From: Pararhizobium_B sp963760965
GTDB lineage: Bacteria; Pseudomonadota; Alphaproteobacteria; Rhizobiales; Rhizobiaceae
Assembly (NCBI GenBank): GCA_963760965.1
Contig: CAVXEW010000004.1
Span: 31,027 to 95,026, forward strand
Length of the DNA stretch: 64,000 bases
Direction: 5' to 3'
The position numbers were made by a program, and so were the translations under genes. Every line of letters starts with the position of its first letter. Positions within the stretch are counted from its first letter, which is position 1. The notes beneath the pieces are model-generated. The model ran no database searches, was not told the origin of the DNA, and saw only the letters and a program-made list of their open reading frames with translations. Positions 8,177-16,230 of this stretch are shown piece by piece.

Positions 8177-10373
8177 TCAGGGCTCGACGGGCGCGCGGAC
8201 AGGCGCCGAGGATGCGACCCTCTGGACGGGCTTCGAAAGCGGCTTCGCCGCGTCGAGGTCCCTGGCGATCCCGCGCAGCAGCGCCGTCGTGCCCTGCGAC
8301 AGCATCCGCGGGCGCTGCAGCGCCTCCATGCCGTCGACGCCCTTCTGCGCGTCGGCAAGGAACTTCTGGCGCTGCTTGGCGTCGGGCAGCGGGTTTTCGA
8401 TGCCGGGAATGGCTCGCAGTTCGACGCCCTGGTTGGCGTACTCCATCACCTTCTTCCATGTCATCGCCGGCAGCGTGCCGCCGGTCATGCGGTTCGACGG
8501 CGTGTAGTTGTCGTTGCCGATCCAGACGACGGCCGTGTAGTTGCCGGTGAAGCCGCAGAACCAGCCGTCGCGGTAGTCCTGCGTCGTGCCGGTCTTGCCG
8601 GCGGTCTTGATGCCGTCGAGCTTGGCGCGCCTGCCCGGTGCCCCATTCGGGGATCTGGATCAGCATCTGGTTCATCTCGTCGGCCACGTTCTTCGCCAGC
8701 GCCCGCTCGGGCGGCGGGTCGTCGCGGCGACGGTCGTAGAGCACGTCGCCGGAATAGTCGAGGATCTGGTCGATGCCGTGGCGCTCCGACTGCATGCCCT
8801 CCGCCGGGAAGACGCCGTAGGCCGTCGCCTGGTCCAGCGGCGTCAGCGCCGAGGTGCCGAGCGCCATCGTCTTGTCGGTGCTGACCGGCGATTCGACGCC
8901 CATGCGCCGTGCCGTCTCGGCGATCGCCTTGGTGCCGAGATAGTCGCGCGCAAGGCGCACCGGCACCGTGTTGATCGACTTGGCGAGCGCCGTCGTCAGC
9001 GTCACCTTGCCCTCGTAGCTGCGCTCGTAGTTGCGCGGCGACCAGCCGTTCCAGGTGATCGGCGCGTCCGAGATCGTCGACTTCGGCGTGAAGCCGTGCG
9101 CCATGGCGGTCGAGTAGACGTAGACCTTGAAGGACGAGCCGGGCTGCCGCCGGGCATTCGTCGCCCGGTTGAACTGGCTCTCGCCGTAGTCCCGCCCGCC
9201 GACCATGGCGCGCACCGCGCCGGGATCGCGCCGCCGTTCTCCATCACCACGATCGCGCCCTGCGAGACGTGGTAGTGCTCGCCGTACTGCCGCAGGCTCG
9301 TCTCCAGCGCCTCGTCGGCGGCGTGCTGGATGTTGGTGTCGACGGTCGTCTTGACGATCAGCGTGCGCTGCCGGATGCGGTGCTCGATGGCGATCTGCCG
9401 CACCTCGCTCATAGGCCCAGTCGAGGAAATAGTCGGGCGACTGCTGCTGGCCGCGGTCGACGACGCTCGCCGGATGGAGCCGCGCGCCGACGACCTGGCC
9501 CTCGGTCATCAGGTTGGCCTGGACGAGGTTGGTCAGCACCTGGTCGGCGCGCGCCCGCGCCGCCGGCAGGTTGACGCTCGGAGCATATTTCGACGGAGCC
9601 TTGAAGAGGCCGGCGAGCATCGCCGATTCGGCGAGGTCGATGTCGCGCACGTCCTTGCCGAAGTAGTACTGCGCCGCCGCCGCCACGCCGAACGTGCCGC
9701 CGCCCATGTACATCCGGTCGAGATACATGCCGAGGATCTGCTTCTTCGTCAGGTGGCTTTCCAGCCAGATCGCCAGGAAAGCCTCCTTGACCTTGCGCTC
9801 GAGCGTGCGCTCGTTGGACAGGAAGACGTTCTTGGCGAGCTGCTGGGTGATGGTCGAGCCGCCCTGGACGACGCCGTGCGCCTGCGCGTTGGTGACCATG
9901 GCGCGCAGGAGGCCGATGAAGTCGATGCCGTAGTGCTCGAAGAAGCGCCGGTCCTCCGTCGCCACCACCGACTTGACGAGCGTGTCGGGAAGCTGGTCGA
10001 TCGGCACGGAATCCTCGTGGATGATGCCGCGATGGCCGATCTCGTTGCCGTAGCGGTCGAGGAAGGTGACGGCGTAGTCGTCCTGCGCGCGCCAGTCGCC
10101 CTGCGTCGCGTTGAAGGCGGGCAGCGCCAGCGCCAGCATCAGAACCGAGCCGGCCGCGCCGAGCGTGAGGCCCTCGCCGAGGATCTCGAAGAGCATCCGC
10201 TTCGGGCCGCGCACCCGGAAGCGGCGGAAGAAGATCGTGATCTCCTCCCACGTCTCGCCGGCCTCGAAGAACGCCGACCAAAGGCTTGAATCGATCCAGG
10301 AATCCAGGCGCAGCAGGAGGTTGGAGCGCTTGCGGGGGCGATCTTCCTGGTTGAACGGATCCTGCACGAGCAC
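8177..10373 (-). CDS. class A penicillin-binding protein (bifunctional transglycosylase/transpeptidase, frameshifted)
   Basis: Corrected, this is a ~731-residue PBP1-type enzyme that polymerises and cross-links peptidoglycan in the periplasm. After a cytoplasmic stretch (FRVRGPKRM) and a membrane helix (about 75-95) comes the glycosyltransferase domain with EDRRFFEHYGID and GGSTITQQLAKN. The transpeptidase domain has SSFK (SxxK), SINTVP (SxN) and GKTGTT (KTG). Three single-base shifts break it: near 9418 (after YFLDWAY, resuming SEVRQIAIEHR), near 9235 (after VVMENGG, resuming GAVRAMVGGRDYG) and near 8640 (after IQIPEWGTG). GTG 10373 is the likely start. It heads the operon with the DUF1214 and DUF1254 genes. 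Confidence 0.85.
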
Positions 10374-10542
10374 CTGTCCCGGCTACCGCCGGAATCCGCC
10401 CCTTGACGGCCCGGCCCCACACGGCCCACTGTCGGCCCGCGAATACGAACGCCCCTACGCCGTTTCGTTTTGACGCATTCCCGCCCGTTTAACAAGGCAG
10501 CGGAGCGTCAACATTCCGATAGTGTTAACGGCAGGAGGCCCA

Positions 10543-10998
10543 ATGCCCGCCAACCCATTCTGGAAGCGCAAGACCCTCGATGAGATGAGCCCCGTCGAGT
10601 GGGAGAGCCTGTGCGACGGATGCGGGCGCTGCTGCCTCAACAAGCTGGAGGACTGGGACACCGGCGAGATCGCCTGGACGAACGTCGCATGCCGTCTGCT
10701 CGACGGCGAGAGCTGTCGCTGCACCGACTACCCGAACCGCCGCCGGCACGTGCCGGACTGCATCGGCCTGACGCCGCAGACCGTGCGCGAACTCTCCTGG
10801 TTGCCGCCGACATGCGGTTACCGTCTCATCGAGGAAGGCCGCGACCTCTACTGGTGGCACCACCTCCTCTCGGGCGACCCCGAAACCGTCCACGAAGCCG
10901 GCATCTCGGTCCGCGGCCGCACCGTCCGCGAGGCCGACGTCGATGTCGAGGACTACGAGGACTACATCGTCGACTGGCCGATGGAAGACGCTGGCTGA
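10543..10998 (+). CDS. YcgN family cysteine cluster protein
   Basis: A 151-residue cytoplasmic protein of the YcgN/UPF0260 family (zinc/iron-chelating cysteine cluster). The cluster CDGCGRCCLNKL is at residues ~25-36, followed by GESCRCTDYPNRRRHVPDC and PPTCGYRL. The family binds metal through these cysteines; its physiological role is not known. ATG 10543 is chosen for the GGAGG directly upstream and the family start MPANPFWK. Confidence 0.9.
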   Translation: MPANPFWKRKTLDEMSPVEWESLCDGCGRCCLNKLEDWDTGEIAWTNVACRLLDGESCRCTDYPNRRRHVPDCIGLTPQTVRELSWLPPTCGYRLIEEGRDLYWWHHLLSGDPETVHEAGISVRGRTVREADVDVEDYEDYIVDWPMEDAG

Positions 10999-11197
10999 GG
11001 GAAGGCAACGGGATTGCCGCGGCGGCGGGTGACCGGACCGCGGCAATAGACCAGCCTGCGGCAGAGGTCCGGCAGTTCTTCCTGATCGCCTGCCTGAACA
11101 CGGGAGGCTCTTCCGAAGCGATCAGATACCCCGTGGTCGCGGAGGCCGTCTTCCCCCGTGAGGGCGGTTGAATTAATCTCGTGAGAAAGGAGAGCAA

Positions 11198-11400
11198 ATG
11201 ACTGATTCCAAAGCCTGGCATCTGTCCCCGACGATATGGAGCGCCGCACTGGCGGTGCGCGCATCGCTCGCGGGCCTCGCCGGCCTCGACCTCACCGCCC
11301 CCCAGCAGGCGTGGTCGACTCCGTCCTGATGATCGTCAGCGCCGGAGGCGCCGTGGCGGCGATCGCCGGACGCTTCGCCGCGACGCAGCGGCGCACTGGG
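11198..11400 (+). pseudogene. small holin-like membrane protein, frameshifted
   Basis: AAAGGAGAG precedes ATG 11198. The reading MTDSKAWHLSPTIWSAALAV ... AGLAGLDLTAPQQ stops at 11327-11329 in the first frame. With one G restored at 11311 the second frame gives VVDSVLMIVSAGGAVAAIAG followed by RFAATQRR. The layout (short polar start, TIWS, then two hydrophobic segments and a basic end) is that of small holin-like proteins often found in rhizobial prophages. No other phage gene is nearby, so it may be a relic or a domesticated copy. The C-terminal boundary is uncertain. Confidence 0.4.
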
Positions 11401-11476
11401 CCCCCGCCATGTTCATTTGCCGTTCAGCCGAACTTCTGTACATGTTGTGGCAATTGCTTGTCACCGGAGCTTCGCC

Positions 11477-11743
11477 ATGACGGCTTCATTCCTGACGACC
11501 GGCCTTGCGGCAGCCGTCGTCGCCCTTGCCGGAAGCGGCGCCTTCGCCCTGCCGTCGCGGGTCGAGCTCGCTTCGGCCGATTGCAACGCCGCCGCGCAGC
11601 GCGTGGTGTCGCGCACCGGCGGCCAGCTGCTTTCGGTCTCCGCCGGCCGCGAGGGTGGCAAGACGGTCTGCCGGGTGACGGTCCTGGTGCCGGCCTCGGA
11701 CCACAAGCGGCCGCGCAAGATGACGGTGACCGTCGCGCAATGA
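11477..11743 (+). CDS. feuN: FeuN-like small periplasmic protein
   Basis: An 88-residue protein with a signal peptide (MTASFLTTGLAAAVVALAGS, cleavage near GAFA) and a mature part holding DCNAAAQRVVSRTGGQLLSV and VCRVTVLVP. It lies directly upstream of a FeuP/FeuQ-type pair. In Sinorhizobium meliloti FeuN is a small periplasmic protein that restrains the sensor FeuQ, and size, export signal and position fit. The assignment rests mainly on context, so it is tentative. GGAG stands about 10 bases before the ATG. Confidence 0.6.
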   Translation: MTASFLTTGLAAAVVALAGSGAFALPSRVELASADCNAAAQRVVSRTGGQLLSVSAGREGGKTVCRVTVLVPASDHKRPRKMTVTVAQ

Positions 11744-11813
11744 TGCCGACATCGCCGGCCGGGGCGGTAAGATCGACCGGTGGCGAATCAGCGGCGAGGG
11801 AAGAGGCAGCAGG

Positions 11814-12488
11814 ATGCGCATACTCGTTGTCGAGGACGACCGGGACCTGAACCGGCAGCTTTGCGAGGCACTCGAAGAGGCCGGCTACGTCGTCGACCGG
11901 GCCTTCGACGGCGAGGAGGGCCAGTTCCTCGGCGAGACGGAGCCCTACGACGCCGTCATCCTCGACGTCGGCCTGCCCGAGATCGACGGCATCTCCGTCC
12001 TGGAGCGCTGGCGCACGGCCGGCCGGGCGATGCCGGTCCTGATCCTGACGGCGCGCGACCGGTGGAGCGACAAGGTTTCCGGGATCGACGCGGGCGCCGA
12101 CGACTATGTCGCCAAGCCCTTTCACATCGAGGAGGTGCTGGCCCGCATCCGCGCCCTTATTCGCCGGGCCGCCGGCCACGCCAGTTCCGAGATCGTCTGC
12201 GGCCCGGTTCGCCTCGACACCAAGGGGGCGCGGGCAACCGTGGACGGAACGGCGCTCAAGCTGACCTCGCACGAGTTCCGGCTGCTTTCCTATCTCATGC
12301 ACCACATGGGCGAGGTCGTCTCGCGCACCGAACTGGTCGAGCACATGTACGACCAGGATTTCGACCGTGATTCCAACACGATCGAGGTCTTCGTCGGACG
12401 GCTGCGCCGAAAGATGGGCGTCGACCTGATCGAGACCGTCCGCGGCCTCGGCTACCGGATGCAGGCGCCCGCCGACGAGGGCGCGTGA
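11814..12488 (+). CDS. feuP: FeuP-like OmpR/PhoP-family response regulator
   Basis: A 224-residue regulator: receiver domain (VVEDDRD, phospho-acceptor Asp51 in VILDVGLPEIDG, Thr/Lys switch residues in LILTARD and AKPFH) and a C-terminal winged-helix DNA-binding domain (TSHEFRLLSYLM ... DSNTIEVFVGRLRRKMG ... ETVRGLGYRM). FeuP controls genes for osmoadaptation and cyclic glucan export in Sinorhizobium; the same role is inferred here from operon structure. The stop overlaps the GTG of the kinase gene by 4 bp, indicating translational coupling. Confidence 0.85.
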   Translation: MRILVVEDDRDLNRQLCEALEEAGYVVDRAFDGEEGQFLGETEPYDAVILDVGLPEIDGISVLERWRTAGRAMPVLILTARDRWSDKVSGIDAGADDYVAKPFHIEEVLARIRALIRRAAGHASSEIVCGPVRLDTKGARATVDGTALKLTSHEFRLLSYLMHHMGEVVSRTELVEHMYDQDFDRDSNTIEVFVGRLRRKMGVDLIETVRGLGYRMQAPADEGA

Positions 12489-13876
12489 GCACCCGCTCGC
12501 TCACCTCCCGCGTCCTGCTCGTCACCAGCGCATGGATCGCCGTGGCGCTGGTGGTGATCGCGCTCGTGATTTCCCACCTCTACCGGCAGGGGGCCGAGCG
12601 CGGCTTTGCCGATCTCCTCCGAGCCCAGCTCTACAACGTCATCAATTCGGTTTCGATCGGCAAGGACGGCAAGCTCGAGGGGCGACCGGAACTCGGCGAC
12701 CTGAAATTCGTCCAGCCGCAGACCGGCTGGTACTGGATCGTCCAGCCTCTCGGCGACTTCAAGTCGCCGCCGCTCGCCTCGATCTCGCTCGGCGAGGGAA
12801 AGGTGCCCGTCGCGGCGACCGGGGCGCACCCCTTCGACAGCCATTACGAGCGATTCTATCGCGAACGCGATTCCTTCGGCAACGACGTCCAGGTCGCCGA
12901 GACCGAGGTCCTTCTCGACAATGACGGCCATGCCGCGCGCTTCCGCGTGGTCGGCAACCGCGCCGAGGTCGAGAGGGAGATCGGCGCGTTCAACCGGCAG
13001 GTCCTCGTCGTATTCGCGATTTTCGGGCTGGGCAGCCTGCTGGTCAACGCCGTGGCGATCATCTTCGGGCTGCGCCCGCTCGATGCCGTGCGGCGTTCTC
13101 TGGAGGACATCCGGGCCGGCAGGAGCGAGGCGCTGGAAGGCGCGTTTCCGCGCGAGATCGAGCCGCTCGCAAACGAGGTCAACGCGCTGATCGAGAGCAA
13201 CCGCCGCATCGTCGATCGGGCCCGCACCCAGGTCGGCAATCTCGCCCATTCCCTGAAGACGCCGATCGCGGTGCTCCTCAACGAGGCCCGCCGCATGGAC
13301 GACGGGCCGGCGAATCTGGTCAGCCAGCAGGTCAGGACCATGCAGGTGCAGGTGCAGTCCTATCTCGACCGGGCGCGCATAGCCGCCCGCAGCGCGACCG
13401 CGCTGGCGCGCACCGACCCCGTCCCGGTGGTCGAGCGCCTGGTCCGCGTGATGCGCCGCCTTCACCCCGAACTGGTGTTCGAGACGGCCGTCCCGGCCGG
13501 CTTCCCGGCGCTCGCCATGGAACAGCAGGATGTCGAGGAGATCGTCGGCAACCTGCTCGACAACGCCGCGAAATTCACTTCGAAGACCGTTTCGCTGACG
13601 CTCGCGCGGGCCGAAGGGGAAGGAGAGTCGGGAAACCGCCACTGGCTTTCCATCGTGGTCGAGGACGACGGCAAGGGGCTGGACGAGAGCCAGATGGCCG
13701 AGGCGCTGAAGCGCGGCGGCAGGCTCGACGAGACCAAGCCGGGCACCGGGCTCGGCCTTTCGATCGTGTCGGAGATCGTCAAGGAGTACCAGGGAACCAT
13801 TGCGCTTGACCGGGGGGCGATGGGTGGCCTTCGTGCAACACTCGTGCTGCCCGAGGTCGCCCGGGTGCAGCCTTGA
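12485..13876 (+). CDS. feuQ: FeuQ-like sensor histidine kinase
   Basis: A 463-residue membrane kinase with helices at about 12-31 and 172-195 enclosing a periplasmic sensor of ~140 residues. HAMP-like sequence follows, then the H box NLAHSLKTPIAVLLNEAR (His255), N box NLLDNAAKF, G1 DDGKGLDE and G2 GTGLGLSIVSEI. The HSLKTP variant is the PhoQ-like class. The upstream feuN-like gene probably encodes its periplasmic inhibitor. GTG 12485 is dictated by the 4-bp overlap with the regulator gene. Confidence 0.85.
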   Translation: MSTRSLTSRVLLVTSAWIAVALVVIALVISHLYRQGAERGFADLLRAQLYNVINSVSIGKDGKLEGRPELGDLKFVQPQTGWYWIVQPLGDFKSPPLASISLGEGKVPVAATGAHPFDSHYERFYRERDSFGNDVQVAETEVLLDNDGHAARFRVVGNRAEVEREIGAFNRQVLVVFAIFGLGSLLVNAVAIIFGLRPLDAVRRSLEDIRAGRSEALEGAFPREIEPLANEVNALIESNRRIVDRARTQVGNLAHSLKTPIAVLLNEARRMDDGPANLVSQQVRTMQVQVQSYLDRARIAARSATALARTDPVPVVERLVRVMRRLHPELVFETAVPAGFPALAMEQQDVEEIVGNLLDNAAKFTSKTVSLTLARAEGEGESGNRHWLSIVVEDDGKGLDESQMAEALKRGGRLDETKPGTGLGLSIVSEIVKEYQGTIALDRGAMGGLRATLVLPEVARVQP

Positions 13877-14006
13877 GGCGGTGTCGGATGGACGCAGCCC
13901 CCCGGGCCGGGCACAATTGAAACAAGATGTTCGGGCACTGACGGACCGGCCGCCACCTTCGCGGCCGGCCGGCCCGACAAGGAATGCAGGGGATCGATTT
14001 CCAGTC

Positions 14007-14465
14007 ATGAAGGCATTTTCAAGAGCTTTTTCCGTGGTTCTTTTCACCTCCGCGCTCGCCCTTTCGGGCTGCTCGGCCATGCGGCACGGCGGGCCACGCC
14101 CATCCGCCACCGCTTCGGTCCCGCAGGCCGCGGCCACGGGCTCGCCCGGGCCGTCCGGCCTCATCAGCGAGCTGCACGGCGGCATCATCGGCAAGAAGAT
14201 CGGCGCGGAGCTTTCCTCCTCGAACCGGAAGCTGGCGCTCGCGGCGGAATACCGGGCGCTGGAGGAGACGCCGGGCGGCAAGCCCGTGACATGGCAGAGC
14301 CCGGGCGGCAACGTGTCCGGCTCGGTCGTCGCCGCGGCGCCCTACCAGGTCGGGTCGCAGAACTGCCGTCAGTACACCCACACGGTCACGATCGACGGCA
14401 AGACGCAGGAGGCCCGCGGGGCAGCCTGCCGCAACGCCGACGGTTCGTGGACGCCGTTGACGTAA
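14007..14465 (+). CDS. RT0821/Lpp0805-type surface lipoprotein
   Basis: A 152-residue exported protein. The signal peptide ends in a lipobox LALSGC (Cys22), predicting lipid attachment. The mature part has GGIIGKKIGAELSSSNRKLA, then EYRALEETPGGKPVTWQSPG, then NCRQYTHTVTIDGK and ARGAACRNADGSW, the conserved core of the 17-kDa-antigen-like surface protein family. Its role in rhizobia is unknown, probably in the outer envelope. It sits between feuQ and the ccm operon. Confidence 0.8.
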   Translation: MKAFSRAFSVVLFTSALALSGCSAMRHGGPRPSATASVPQAAATGSPGPSGLISELHGGIIGKKIGAELSSSNRKLALAAEYRALEETPGGKPVTWQSPGGNVSGSVVAAAPYQVGSQNCRQYTHTVTIDGKTQEARGAACRNADGSWTPLT

Positions 14466-14562
14466 GTCAAGGTCTCGCCTTGCGGATCGTGTGACCGGGG
14501 CGGTATGGCGCGATGCGTCAATTTCGTTTGGTGATGCTTCTCTGGTCGGCTATGCAGCTAGC

Positions 14563-15726
14563 ATGATTTTCTGGGTACTCGCAGCGATCCTGACCGCCCT
14601 CGTGACAGCGGTCGTCATGTTTCCGCTGGCGCGCGGCCGCTCGAGGGTTTCGACCACGGCCGCCCACGACGCGGCCGTCTATCGCGACCAGCTCGCGGAA
14701 CTCGAGCGCGACGTCGCCAGCGGCAACCTCGCGGGCGAGGAGGCCGAGAGCGCGCGCGCGGAGATCGGCCGCCGCCTGCTGAAGGCGGCGGGCGAGGAAA
14801 AGGCAGCCGGGGCGTCCGGCGGCTCGTCTGCGCGCCTGCGCAAGGCCGCCTCGGCACTGGTCGTCGTCCTGGTGCCGGCGATCGCGCTCGGCAGTTATCT
14901 CTGGCTCGGCGATCCCGGCCTGCCGTCCGCCCCGCTTGCCGAGCGCGAGGCCGGGCCGAACGGCGACCCGCAGCTTGCGGCGCTGGTGGAGAAGGCCGAG
15001 GCGCACCTGCGCGCCAACCCCGACGACGGCCGCGGCTGGGACGTGCTCGCGCCGATCTATTTCAGGACCGGGCGCATCCAGGATGCGACAATCGCCTACG
15101 GCAATGCCATCCGCCTGCTCGGGGCGACGGCGAAGCGCGAGGCGGGCCTCGGCGAATCGCTGGTCATGGAGAACGGCGGGCAGGTCAACCAGGCGGCGGC
15201 CGAGGCTTTCCGCAGGGCGCTGAAGCTCGACGGGAGCGATCCGAAGGCGCAGTTTTTCCTGGCGCTGGGGCTTGCCCAGTCGGGCCACACCGACAAGGCG
15301 CTCCAGGCGTTCCGCGAGCTCGAGAAGCAGGCCCCCGCGGACGCGCCGTGGCTACCCGCCGTGCGCAGCCAGATCGCTTCGCTTGGCGGCGGCGCCGGAA
15401 CCGGCGCGGACAAGGGACAGCCCGCCCCCCCGGGCAACCCTACGCAGGAACAGATGGCGGCGGCGGGCAAGATGAGCGCCAGCGGCCGCATGGCCATGAT
15501 CCGCGGCATGGTTTCGCGCCTCGATGCCGAGCTGGCCCGCGAGCCGGACAATTTGCCCGGATGGAAGCGGCTCGTCCGCTCCTATATGGTGCTGGACGAA
15601 CCAGCGAAGGCGAAGGCCGCGCTCGGCCGCGCGCTGAAGGCCTTTCCGGCGGACAGCGACGGCGGCAGGCAACTGGCCGCGCTGGCCGAGCAACTCGGCG
15701 TCGGCGGCAAGGAGACGACGCAATGA
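14563..15726 (+). CDS. ccmI: cytochrome c maturation protein CcmI
   Basis: A 387-residue inner-membrane protein: first helix MIFWVLAAILTALVTAVVM, a short cytoplasmic loop with YRDQLAELERDVASG, a second helix (about 105-125), then a periplasmic TPR region (HLRANPDDGRGWDVLAPIYF ... AEAFRRALKLDGSDPKAQFF ... PDNLPGWKRLVRSYMVL). CcmI (CycH) holds apocytochrome c for haem ligation by CcmF/CcmH. ATG 14563 matches the family start. The stop overlaps ccmE by 4 bp. Confidence 0.92.
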   Translation: MIFWVLAAILTALVTAVVMFPLARGRSRVSTTAAHDAAVYRDQLAELERDVASGNLAGEEAESARAEIGRRLLKAAGEEKAAGASGGSSARLRKAASALVVVLVPAIALGSYLWLGDPGLPSAPLAEREAGPNGDPQLAALVEKAEAHLRANPDDGRGWDVLAPIYFRTGRIQDATIAYGNAIRLLGATAKREAGLGESLVMENGGQVNQAAAEAFRRALKLDGSDPKAQFFLALGLAQSGHTDKALQAFRELEKQAPADAPWLPAVRSQIASLGGGAGTGADKGQPAPPGNPTQEQMAAAGKMSASGRMAMIRGMVSRLDAELAREPDNLPGWKRLVRSYMVLDEPAKAKAALGRALKAFPADSDGGRQLAALAEQLGVGGKETTQ

Positions 15727-16196
15727 CGCGCAAGCAGAAGCGATTGACGATCATAGGCGGCGGCATGGGCTTCCTCGCCCTCGCGGTTATGCTGGTGATG
15801 TTCGCGCTGTCGAGCGACATCACGTTCTTCCGCACGCCGAGCGATCTCGTCGCCGGCCGCCCCGGTCCCTCGACGCGCATCCGCCTCGGCGGTCTCGTCC
15901 AGCCGGGCACGGTGGTGCGGGGCAAGGGCACGGAAGTGTCCTTCGACGTCACCGACAGGAAGCACTCCGTCAAGGTGGTCTACGACGGCATCCTGCCGGA
16001 CCTCTTCCGTGCCGGACAGGGCGTCGTTGCGGAGGGCAGTTTCTCGGGCGGCGGCGACACCTTCGTCGCCGACACCGTTCTCGCCAAGCACGACGAGAAG
16101 TACATGCCGAGGGAAGTCGCCGACGAGCTGAAGAAGAACGGCGAGTGGTACGGAGACACGCAGACCGCCGGCGAGACGAAGACGGCGAGGAAGTGA
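15723..16196 (+). CDS. ccmE: haem chaperone CcmE
   Basis: A 157-residue protein with one N-terminal membrane helix (about 10-28) and a periplasmic OB-fold domain. The haem-binding motif LAKHDEKYMP, whose His forms the covalent bond to haem, is intact, as are VRGKGTEVSFDVTD and GQGVVAEGSF. It receives haem from CcmC/CcmD and hands it to CcmF. It overlaps ccmI (ATGA) and is 34 bases before ccmF. Confidence 0.95.
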   Translation: MTRKQKRLTIIGGGMGFLALAVMLVMFALSSDITFFRTPSDLVAGRPGPSTRIRLGGLVQPGTVVRGKGTEVSFDVTDRKHSVKVVYDGILPDLFRAGQGVVAEGSFSGGGDTFVADTVLAKHDEKYMPREVADELKKNGEWYGDTQTAGETKTARK

Positions 16197-16230
16197 CCGC
16201 CGCCCGCCCGGCGGCGCAGGGAGTGACGGC

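Noticed and set aside
11198..11400. Prophage remnant
   Set aside because: Only one small holin-like frame is present; there is no integrase, structural gene, lysin or attachment repeat nearby.
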